Source: Flavobacteriaceae bacterium (GTDB lineage Bacteria; Bacteroidota; Bacteroidia; Flavobacteriales; Flavobacteriaceae). Taken from it: a stretch of 64,000 bases of DNA. The stretch lies in contig JAOXRU010000119.1 in assembly GCA_025800395.1 (NCBI GenBank), positions 117,057 to 181,056 on the forward strand. The letters run 5' to 3'. How positions within the stretch are numbered: the first letter of the stretch is position 1; each line of letters opens with the position of its first letter. This document shows, one piece after another, positions 53,724 through 61,242 of this stretch. The notes below the pieces were generated by a model, which saw nothing but the letters and a program-made list of their open reading frames with translations, did not search any database and was not told where the DNA came from. The position numbers and the translations under genes are program-made.

Positions 53724-55583
53724 TTACATAAATTTTTTGTCAAGGTCTGCAATAGGCGTGGTGATATAGATAGGCTTTTGAAACGGAGACACCATAGGGT
53801 CTTTGCAAGCAAACAAATCGTTTATCAAAGCTTCTTGTGCCTCCAATTGCAATACGCTACCACTGCGTACAGCCAAAGATTTACATAATGCCTTGGCCAA
53901 CAAATCGCTTTGTGAAAAAGCATCTTCCGATCCAAAATCATTTACTTCTTGTACAATTTGCTCCAAAACCAATTGCACCTCACTTTCATTTACCATGATA
54001 GGCACTCCTCGAACCGATACCATATCTCCTTCTACACGATCGAACATAAAACCAACCTGCTCCAAACTATCGCGAATATCTTGCAATATCGCGATATCGG
54101 GACTTGAAAAAGACATATTGAGCGGAAATAGCAGCTGTTGACTCGCTCCTTTCTCCACGGTGATATTCTTTAAAAACCGCTCGTAAAGTACTCTCTGATG
54201 GGCACGATACTGATCGATGATCACTAAACCCGATTTTATCGGAGTAACTATGTATTTGCGCTTCAATTGAAAACTAGGTGTCGCTTCTTGCTGCATCTGA
54301 TTTTCAAACAAATCGACATTCTCTACATCCGATTCTATCTGTATATTTCCAAAATCACTTTCTATTTTTCGAACCGTTTCTGGTATACCAGCATACAGCC
54401 CTTCCCAGCTTGCACCAGAAGTAGCCTTGGTGTACATCGTATTATTTTTGACCGCCGAAGATCGAGAAACTTCTTCTGCAAAAGGATTATAATTGTGATC
54501 GACCTCTACTTTGGGTATATGCACCTCCTTATCCTTAAAATGATAAGGGGTATCAAGATTGGGGTCTGTATCAAAATCTAAAACAGGAGCTACCTGAAAC
54601 TGGCCCAAACTATGCTTTATACTGGAGCGCAATATCGCATACAAAGCATGTTCGTCATCAAACTTTACCTCGGTTTTGGTAGGGTGTATATTGATATCTA
54701 TCGTATTGGGATCTACCTCCAAGTATAAATAATATCCTGGATGGTGTTGATCTGGTACAAGACCTTCAAATGCTGCCATTACAGAATGATGCAAATACGG
54801 ACTCCTTATATATCGGTTGTTCACAAAAAAATACTGTTCTCCCCTGCTCTTTTTAGCAAAATCGGGCTTGCAAACAAAACCATGAAGCTTCACTACTTCG
54901 GTATCTTCTTCTACTGGAACCAATTTGGTATTGGTTTTGCCACCAAAAACATTGACGATGCGCTGTCGCAAATTACTTGCTGGTAAATTAAACAATTCTG
55001 TACCATTATTGATCAGATGAAAAGCAATGTCTGGATGGGCTAATACGATGCGGTGAAATTCGTCTAGTATATGACGAAGCTCTACCTTATCCGATTTTAA
55101 AAATTTGCGCCTAGCAGGTATATTAAAAAACAAATTTTTGACCGATACAGAAGTCCCATTGGGCACTACGGTTATATCCTGACTTTTAACTGTACTTCCT
55201 TCTATGGCAATCTTTACACCTACATCGTTTTGGGCTTCTTTGGTATACAGTTCTACATGCGCAATAGCCGCTATAGAAGCCAATGCCTCTCCTCTAAAAC
55301 CCTTGGTATGCAATGCAAACAAATCTTCCGCAGAACTAATCTTTGAAGTAGCATGTCGCTCAAAACAAAATCTGGCGTCTGTATCGCTCATTCCCTTGCC
55401 ATTATCTATGACTTGTACTAAGGTTTTACCTGCATTTTTGACCACAAGCGTGATGATAGAGGCCTTTGCATCTATTGCATTTTCTAATAGTTCTTTTACT
55501 ACAGAAGCCGGTCGTTGTACCACCTCACCTGCTGCGATCTGATTCGCAACATGATCGGGTAAAAGTTTTATAATATCTGCCAT
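53724..55583 (-). CDS. mutL: DNA mismatch repair protein MutL
   Basis: This 619-residue protein carries an N-terminal GHKL ATPase: IAAGEVVQRPASVVKELLEN, DNGKGM, RHATSKI, GFRGEALASIAAI. The transducer domain includes FVNNRYIRSPYLHHSVMAA. A linker to about residue 430 leads into the C-terminal dimerisation domain. There the endonuclease motif DQHA(x)2E(x)4E reads DQYRAHQRVLYE (457-468), with His and the first Glu replaced, and the late CPHGRP-type motif reads SPFQKPIY. This suggests that this MutL lacks the usual nicking site, although the protein is otherwise full length. It heads the minus-strand run; a 5-base gap separates it from the small membrane protein upstream. Confidence 0.95.
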   Translation of the reverse strand: MADIIKLLPDHVANQIAAGEVVQRPASVVKELLENAIDAKASIITLVVKNAGKTLVQVIDNGKGMSDTDARFCFERHATSKISSAEDLFALHTKGFRGEALASIAAIAHVELYTKEAQNDVGVKIAIEGSTVKSQDITVVPNGTSVSVKNLFFNIPARRKFLKSDKVELRHILDEFHRIVLAHPDIAFHLINNGTELFNLPASNLRQRIVNVFGGKTNTKLVPVEEDTEVVKLHGFVCKPDFAKKSRGEQYFFVNNRYIRSPYLHHSVMAAFEGLVPDQHHPGYYLYLEVDPNTIDINIHPTKTEVKFDDEHALYAILRSSIKHSLGQFQVAPVLDFDTDPNLDTPYHFKDKEVHIPKVEVDHNYNPFAEEVSRSSAVKNNTMYTKATSGASWEGLYAGIPETVRKIESDFGNIQIESDVENVDLFENQMQQEATPSFQLKRKYIVTPIKSGLVIIDQYRAHQRVLYERFLKNITVEKGASQQLLFPLNMSFSSPDIAILQDIRDSLEQVGFMFDRVEGDMVSVRGVPIMVNESEVQLVLEQIVQEVNDFGSEDAFSQSDLLAKALCKSLAVRSGSVLQLEAQEALINDLFACKDPMVSPFQKPIYITTPIADLDKKFM

Positions 55584-55588
55584 TTATT

Positions 55589-55870
55589 TTATAAACTGAA
55601 AATCGATAAATCAAAATCGATGATATACAAAAAAATGAAAACCAACACTGCTATTATTATCAATAATCGACGAAGCACCGCCTTGTCCTGCCCAGCTCTT
55701 AGGTCTTCATATGCGCGAGTAGCTTTACCTTTTAGCCCTCCCTGAGAACCTATTGTAGTCCTATAGGAATCAAATTTACCTTTAAATTCATACATATTAC
55801 CCTTGCCTTTATCATCATAATGACGAGGTTGGTAATCGAACTTTTTGTTTTTTCGCTTAATTAACACCAT
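55589..55870 (-). CDS. Small membrane protein (often mislabelled riboflavin synthase beta subunit)
   Basis: The 93-residue protein has a basic N-terminus (VLIKRKNKKFDYQPRHYDDK), a Gly/Lys-rich middle and a single C-terminal membrane segment (LLIIIAVLVFIFLYIIDFDL). It has none of the residues of lumazine or riboflavin synthase; the usual database label seems to come from its position next to ribH. It is conserved in Flavobacteriia between mutL and ribH. Function unknown. Confidence 0.75.
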   Translation of the reverse strand: MVLIKRKNKKFDYQPRHYDDKGKGNMYEFKGKFDSYRTTIGSQGGLKGKATRAYEDLRAGQDKAVLRRLLIIIAVLVFIFLYIIDFDLSIFSL

Positions 55871-55957
55871 AATTTACAATCAAAGTTAATTAAAATCAAA
55901 AACAATACCGAATAATGAATTCCGAAATTTATGCTAATTTTTCAACAAATAACAACC

Positions 55958-56443
55958 TTACATGCGCTTGATGGCCGCCATTTGTATGGCCGCTATAGCA
56001 GCTTCTGTACCCTTGTTGCCATGTTTTCCACCAGATCTATCTATAGACTGCTGCATATTGTTGTCGGTAAGTACACAAAAAATTATTGGCAAGTTATATT
56101 TTACATTCAAATCCTTGATCCCTTGCGTAGCAGCTGAACAAACAAAATCAAAATGCTTGGTTTCTCCCTGAATGACACTTCCGATGGCGATAACTACATC
56201 CAAATCCCCCCTTTCGACCATTTTTTTACAGCCGTATACCAACTCAAAACTACCAGGAACATTCAAACGATATATATTTTTGACAACCGCGCCACAGTCC
56301 AATAAAGCTGTAAGCGCTCCCTGATATAGGCCTTCGGTTATCTCTTCATTCCATTCCGAAACAACAATTCCAAACCGAAAATCTTTCGCATTTGGAATTG
56401 TTGCTTTATCGTAATTGGATAAATTTTTGTTTGCTGTTGCCAT
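55958..56443 (-). CDS. ribH: 6,7-dimethyl-8-ribityllumazine synthase
   Basis: The 161-residue riboflavin pathway enzyme joins 5-amino-6-ribitylaminouracil with 3,4-dihydroxybutanone 4-phosphate. Substrate-binding motifs are FRFGIVVSEWNEEITEGLYQ (aromatic stacking Trp), VPGSFELVYGCKKM, AIGSVIQGETKHFDFVC (phosphate loop and catalytic His) and the late GGKHGNKGTEAAIAAIQMA. The length is normal for the capsid-forming type. The upstream TPR gene ends one base before it. Confidence 0.95.
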   Translation of the reverse strand: MATANKNLSNYDKATIPNAKDFRFGIVVSEWNEEITEGLYQGALTALLDCGAVVKNIYRLNVPGSFELVYGCKKMVERGDLDVVIAIGSVIQGETKHFDFVCSAATQGIKDLNVKYNLPIIFCVLTDNNMQQSIDRSGGKHGNKGTEAAIAAIQMAAIKRM

Positions 56444-56444
56444 A

Positions 56445-57209
56445 TTATTTTCCCGCGCTTACTTTTCCAAGAAACACATCTACGCTATTGGCTTCTGAAG
56501 ATGAAGCAAACTCATCTTTGATACGCTGGAAATATTCTTGTGCCTTGTCGTTTTGACCCAAATCCATGGCAGCCATTCCTGCTTTCAGCAAAAACTTAGG
56601 CACATTAAATCCGTTGTCGTTATACTTAGCTGCTTTTTCATAATATTCCAAAGCTTGTTCTTTCTGATTCAATTGAGAGAATGCATCTCCCATTCCTCCC
56701 AATGCTAGTGCACCGAGAATCTCATCATCCGTAGAGAATTTCTCTAAGTACTGTATGGCTTCCTCGTATTTGTTCAAATTCAAATATACCATACCAGCAC
56801 TATAACTTGCGATATTGGCAGCATCGGTTCCATTGTATTCCTGCATGATGTCCAACAAGCCATATTTCCCTTCCGAACCATTCAACGCCAAATTCAACAA
56901 AGAATCTTTCTCTGTAAGACCTTGTGCTTGGGTAATATATTGTTGGGCATAAAACAACTCATTTGCCGCTTCTTTTTCTTTTGGACTAGATACAAAATTG
57001 CTATAAGCCAAATAGCCCAAGACTCCAATTACAACTACTCCAATTACAATCAAAATAAGATTTTGATTCTTGGCAACCCACTCTTCAGTCTTAGAAGCTC
57101 CCTCATCCAAACTAGAAAATACTTCTGCAGTTGTACTTTCCATCTCCTGTAGATGCTGCTCCTCTTCCTTATTCTTAGGTTTGTATCCACGCTTTTTGTA
57201 TGTAGCCAT
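56445..57209 (-). CDS. Membrane-anchored tetratricopeptide repeat protein
   Basis: The 254-residue protein has a cytoplasmic N-terminus of about 45 residues and one membrane segment (LILIVIGVVVIGVLGYLAY). Outside, TPR-like helices include NIASYSAGMVYLNLNKYEEA, ALGGMGDAFSQLNQKEQALE and AAMDLGQNDKAQEYFQRI. The topology resembles YfgM, a helper of periplasmic chaperones and the Sec translocon, but that role is only an analogy. It probably starts the TPR-ribH-small protein-mutL transcript. Confidence 0.85.
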   Translation of the reverse strand: MATYKKRGYKPKNKEEEQHLQEMESTTAEVFSSLDEGASKTEEWVAKNQNLILIVIGVVVIGVLGYLAYSNFVSSPKEKEAANELFYAQQYITQAQGLTEKDSLLNLALNGSEGKYGLLDIMQEYNGTDAANIASYSAGMVYLNLNKYEEAIQYLEKFSTDDEILGALALGGMGDAFSQLNQKEQALEYYEKAAKYNDNGFNVPKFLLKAGMAAMDLGQNDKAQEYFQRIKDEFASSSEANSVDVFLGKVSAGK

Positions 57210-57231
57210 AAGTAATATTATTTAAGTGGAG

Positions 57232-57239
57232 CAAAAATA
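57232..57239 (-). promoter_or_regulatory. TAnnTTTG -7 box for the TPR-ribH-mutL run
   Basis: The minus strand reads TATTTTTG here, 22 bases before the ATG at 57209. A TTTG on the same strand at about 57257-57260 could be the -33 element with 17 bases between. Confidence 0.5.
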
Positions 57240-57339
57240 TAATTTTTATTGACAATCAAAAACGTATTTTTTTGTATTTTTTAAATAATTTGTAGTTTAT
57301 TTGATCTCCAATTCCATTTTTACCCTTACGACTTAGGAT

Positions 57340-58419
57340 ATGTACCTAAAAAACTTATCTCTTATCAATTTTAAAAATTACGAAAGTGTCCAATTCGAAT
57401 TCGACAGCAAAATCAATTGTTTTGTCGGGAACAATGGTATTGGAAAAACTAATGCCCTAGATGCCATTTACCAATTGGCCTTTGGCAAAAGCTATTTCAA
57501 TCCTATCAGTAGCCAATTAATAAGGCATGGGGAAGATTTTTTTGTTGTCGATGGTACCCTACTCAAAAATCAACAGTCCGATCGTTTAGTTTGTAGTTTT
57601 AAGAAAGGCCAAAAGAAGATCATTAAAAAAAATGCAAAAGCATACGAAAAAATTGCTGAGCATATTGGGTATATGCCACTGGTAATCATTTCCCCCGCAG
57701 ATCAAAATCTCATATTGGAAGGTAGTGAAACCAGAAGAAAATTTGTAGATGGGGTAATTGCCCAATCGGACAAAAACTATCTCAACACCCTATTGCGATA
57801 TCAAAAAACTGTTTCTCAAAGAAATGCCCTACTAAAGTATTTCGCCCTCAATCACACTTTTGAGCCAGATACTTTAGATATCTACGACCAACAATTGCAA
57901 GAATTGGGAAAAGTAATCTATGACAAAAGAGTAGATTTTTTAAATTCGTTTGTTCCTATCCTAAAAGATAGCTACCAAATGATTTCAAGCGGTGATGAAC
58001 AAATAGACCTTAGGTACCAAAGCAAAATGACCGAAAAAGACCTCATGTCTCTACTCGAAGATAATCTACAAAAAGATCGTGCCTTACAATATACCAGTGT
58101 AGGTCCACACAAAGACGACTTGCAGTTGCTCATCAACCAGCATCCGATCAAAAAATTTGGAAGCCAAGGACAACAAAAATCCTATCTAATTGCACTGAAA
58201 ATTGCACAATTCCATTTCCTCAAAAACACGACCAAAACTACCCCTATTTTGTTATTAGATGATATTTTTGATAAATTAGATGAAGAAAGAGTGGCAAAAC
58301 TCATCGATTTGGTGCACCAAGATCGATTTGGTCAAATTTTTATAAGCGACACCCACCAAGAACGCACAGAAAACCTAGTAAAAAAAACACACAAATCCTA
58401 CAAAATAATTTCCCTATGA
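57340..58419 (+). CDS. recF: DNA replication and repair protein RecF
   Basis: The 359-residue SMC-like ATPase loads RecA at gaps. The start [19 protein letters not shown] is typical. Walker A is [15 protein letters not shown] (about 30-44), followed by [23 protein letters not shown] is the signature motif. Walker B is [13 protein letters not shown], followed by IFISDTH. The lipoprotein gene overlaps its stop codon by 4 bases (ATGA). Confidence 0.95.
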   Translation: MYLKNLSLINFKNYESVQFEFDSKINCFVGNNGIGKTNALDAIYQLAFGKSYFNPISSQLIRHGEDFFVVDGTLLKNQQSDRLVCSFKKGQKKIIKKNAKAYEKIAEHIGYMPLVIISPADQNLILEGSETRRKFVDGVIAQSDKNYLNTLLRYQKTVSQRNALLKYFALNHTFEPDTLDIYDQQLQELGKVIYDKRVDFLNSFVPILKDSYQMISSGDEQIDLRYQSKMTEKDLMSLLEDNLQKDRALQYTSVGPHKDDLQLLINQHPIKKFGSQGQQKSYLIALKIAQFHFLKNTTKTTPILLLDDIFDKLDEERVAKLIDLVHQDRFGQIFISDTHQERTENLVKKTHKSYKIISL

Positions 58420-58814
58420 GAGCTCTATTTTTATGTATACTCGCACTTTTTGTTTTTTCGTGCAAAAAAAACAAAGCAATAGAAATCAATCATTTAAATG
58501 GTCGATGGGAGATTGTAGAGGTGTTTAAAAACGAAGATAAATTAAAATCCTACAGCCCAAATAATCATTTGGACTATTTTCAAACCGATAAGGGGCAAGG
58601 CTATCGAATGAAAGTTCAATTACAATTGGACGGAACCTATAAATCCTCGGGGGATCAAAAAACATTTCTAATTGAAAACAAAGAAAGCAAAACCTTTTTA
58701 ACATACAACAACGCACTATCTGTGTGGAAAGAAGAAATCATCGAACTCACTGCTTCCAAATTGGTAGTACGAAATGAAGAAAATTTGATATATCACTATA
58801 AAAAAAGACCCTAA
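58416..58814 (+). CDS. Small lipocalin-like lipoprotein
   Basis: In this 132-residue protein the lipobox LFVFSC gives lipidated Cys16, followed by KKNKA without acidic residues, so periplasmic retention is likely. The rest begins [15 protein letters not shown] and continues with strands typical of lipocalin-like/DUF4488-type small barrels ([36 protein letters not shown]). Function unknown. It is coupled to recF by a 4-base overlap and lies 4 bases before the DUF721 gene. Confidence 0.78.
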   Translation: MRALFLCILALFVFSCKKNKAIEINHLNGRWEIVEVFKNEDKLKSYSPNNHLDYFQTDKGQGYRMKVQLQLDGTYKSSGDQKTFLIENKESKTFLTYNNALSVWKEEIIELTASKLVVRNEENLIYHYKKRP

Positions 58815-58818
58815 TCTC

Positions 58819-59115
58819 ATGGCTAAAAGAAATCAGGAAACCCATTCCCTCAGCGAGGCTTTAAAAGCATTTATAGATGACAATCATTTGCAAAAAGGTA
58901 TCGATAATGCCGCAATAGCAGATGTTTGGAAATCGGAGATGGGCAATGGGGTAGCTCATTATACCAAAGACATTAAGCTTAGAAACCAAACATTATACGT
59001 TTATCTTGATTCTTCCGTCTTGCGAGAGGAACTCCAATATGGCAAATTAAAAATAATAGAAATGATGAACGCTCATTTTAAAAGAGAAGTTGTTAAAGAA
59101 TTAAAACTACTTTAG
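58819..59115 (+). CDS. DUF721 domain protein
   Basis: This 98-residue protein has the pattern LSEALKAFIDDNHLQKGIDN, then VWKSEMGNGVAHYTKDIKLR, LYVYLDSSVLREELQYGK and LKIIEMMNAHF, which is the DUF721 (DciA-like) family. DciA proteins in other bacteria help load the replicative helicase, and DUF721 genes commonly lie near recF, so a replication role is plausible. It is last of the recF run; the convergent PorP gene ends 26 bases away. Confidence 0.88.
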   Translation: MAKRNQETHSLSEALKAFIDDNHLQKGIDNAAIADVWKSEMGNGVAHYTKDIKLRNQTLYVYLDSSVLREELQYGKLKIIEMMNAHFKREVVKELKLL

Positions 59116-59141
59116 GTTTTTCGACATATCCATTTATTGCC

Positions 59142-60113
59142 TTAAAAATAGCGTGGACAACCACAATTATTTCTATTGGTATAAAGCTCAAACCTCAGAA
59201 AAGCTTCGAAAGAGCCATCATTAAATCGGGCTTTACCCAAGTCTGTAATTTCTCTATCATAAGCCAAACCAATCATAAACTGGTCGTTTATCTGAAACCC
59301 TACTAAAGCACTTAAAGCAGCGTCCCAACGATACGCAGCTCCAAGATATATTTTCTCATTGATTATAAAATTGGCAGAAAAATCTACTTGTAATGGTGCA
59401 CCACGAACTGCTTTTAATAAAGTTGCTGGTTTTAATTTCAACTTATCGTTAATATCAAATACATAACCACCGATAATATAAAAATTCATTCGTTCTGTAG
59501 CCAATTTGCTTGCACTAGACTCACTATTATCGAAATGTTTTGTCTCTAAAATATTAGGCAAAGAAAGTCCGACATAACCTTTATTGGTAAAATAATACAG
59601 TCCAACTCCAAAATTAGGTGAGAATTTATTGTCTATATCCACACGTCCAGCTGGTACGGGCTCTCTTTCGTAACCCGACAATTTGTTAACATCTACATTC
59701 AAAATATGCCCACTTGCTTTTAAACCAAAAGAAAAATATTGCTCTCGCCCTAAACTAATTTCATACGAAGCAGCCAAATCGAAGGAAGTTTCTTTTATAG
59801 TACCTGCACCAATATCATCGTTAATAATAGAAAAACCAAGACCAAATGCTTTCTTTATTGGTGTTTGAATGTTTACGGTCTGTGTTTTAGGAGCCCCCTC
59901 TAAACCCACCCATTGAGAGCGATGTAATACCATTGCACTAAATACCCCTGAAGTACCAGCATAAGCAGGGTTTACCGAAAGGGTATTATACATATACTGT
60001 GTAAATTGCGCATCTTGTTGCGCCTGAATTTTTGTGAAAAACCCTAAAAACAAAATACTCATGCACAACCAATTAGAATGTGACATTATCTTGCTCCCTT
60101 TTGTTCTATCCAT
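59142..60113 (-). CDS. PorP/SprF family type IX outer-membrane protein
   Basis: The 323-residue product could instead start at the internal ATG 60086, which begins the signal peptide MSHSNWLCMSILFLGF...AQ. The mature start QQDAQFTQYMYNTLSVNPAYA and HRSQWVGLEGAPKTQTVNIQ are hallmarks of the family. The chain ends in beta strands of an outer-membrane barrel. SprF-like proteins are needed for secretion or surface attachment of their partner type B adhesin, here the large protein upstream. It is very similar along its whole length to the next PorP/SprF protein. Confidence 0.93.
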   Translation of the reverse strand: MDRTKGSKIMSHSNWLCMSILFLGFFTKIQAQQDAQFTQYMYNTLSVNPAYAGTSGVFSAMVLHRSQWVGLEGAPKTQTVNIQTPIKKAFGLGFSIINDDIGAGTIKETSFDLAASYEISLGREQYFSFGLKASGHILNVDVNKLSGYEREPVPAGRVDIDNKFSPNFGVGLYYFTNKGYVGLSLPNILETKHFDNSESSASKLATERMNFYIIGGYVFDINDKLKLKPATLLKAVRGAPLQVDFSANFIINEKIYLGAAYRWDAALSALVGFQINDQFMIGLAYDREITDLGKARFNDGSFEAFLRFELYTNRNNCGCPRYF

Positions 60114-60277
60114 CGATATAATAATTGTAATAACGGTTATGATTTTATTTCTTTAAATTTTCATTTAGAATATATGATCTCGATATGCTCTATTTTATCT
60201 ATATCGCATATGCCTTATTTTGAATGTAGCTCCAACAATAGCTTCAAATCTGCGCTTTATTATTGACTCTTTCCCCG

Positions 60278-61219
60278 TTAAAAGAATCTTGGCGATTTAA
60301 AGGATTTGTGCCTTGTAAACATTTCGTATCTCAAGAAAACTTCGAAAGATCCGTCATTGAATCGGGCATTTCCTAATTCTGTGATTTCTCTATCGTAGGC
60401 AAGTCCTACCAAAAATTGGTGATTAAGTTGAAAACCTAATAAGGCACTTACAGCAGCATCCCATCGGTATGCAGCACCTAAAATAAACTTTTCGTTAAAC
60501 AAAAAATTTGCAGAAAAATCGACTTGTAGTGGTGCTCCTTTTACCGCCTTTAGCAAAGCTGCTGGCTTTAATTTAATATCCGGGGTTAATTCAAATACAT
60601 GCCCCGCAATTAGGTAAAAATTCATTCGCTCGATAGCCAATTTGCTCGCACTGCTTTCGTTGTTATCAAAGTGCTCGGTTTCTAAGATGTTTGGCAAAGA
60701 AAAACCAAAATAAGTCTTTTCTGAGTGATAATAGAAACCAACACCAAAGTTGGGAGATAGCTTATTATCGATATTTACCCTTCCATCCGGATTTGGCTCT
60801 TTGTCATATCCTGCCAATTGAGTAGCATTTACATTCAGCAAATGCCCTCCTGCTTTCAATCCAAAAGATAGCTTTCCTTTATCGGAAACTCTGATTGTAT
60901 AGGAGCCGGCCAAATCAAAAGAAGTCTCTTGAACGGTACCATCTCCAATATTGTCATTTACTATGGAAAAACCTAAACCTAAAGCATCTGTTGCAGGACC
61001 TTGTATATTGACCGTTTGTGTTTTTGGTGCACCATCCAGACCAACCCATTGAGAGCGATGAAGCACCATGGCTCCAAACACTCCTCTGGTTCCTGCATAA
61101 GCAGGGTTCACACTTAACGTATTGTACATATATTGTGTGAACTGCGCATCTTGTTGTGCATGAATCTTAAAGACAAAGACCACAAACAAAATCCCTGCTG
61201 CTATTATTCTTGACTTCAT
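60278..61219 (-). CDS. PorP/SprF family type IX outer-membrane protein
   Basis: In this 313-residue protein the signal peptide 1-21 ends KIHAQ, followed by QDAQFTQYMYNTLSVNPAYA, HRSQWVGLDGAPKTQTVNIQ, a conserved PNFGVGFYY and a barrel end FLVGLAYDREITELGNARFN. It lies 23 bases after the adhesin stop codon, so it is almost certainly cotranscribed and is the primary partner of that adhesin. The downstream paralogue follows after 164 bases. Confidence 0.94.
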   Translation of the reverse strand: MKSRIIAAGILFVVFVFKIHAQQDAQFTQYMYNTLSVNPAYAGTRGVFGAMVLHRSQWVGLDGAPKTQTVNIQGPATDALGLGFSIVNDNIGDGTVQETSFDLAGSYTIRVSDKGKLSFGLKAGGHLLNVNATQLAGYDKEPNPDGRVNIDNKLSPNFGVGFYYHSEKTYFGFSLPNILETEHFDNNESSASKLAIERMNFYLIAGHVFELTPDIKLKPAALLKAVKGAPLQVDFSANFLFNEKFILGAAYRWDAAVSALLGFQLNHQFLVGLAYDREITELGNARFNDGSFEVFLRYEMFTRHKSFKSPRFF

Positions 61220-61242
61220 AATCCTCCTTGTTTAGTTTTATC

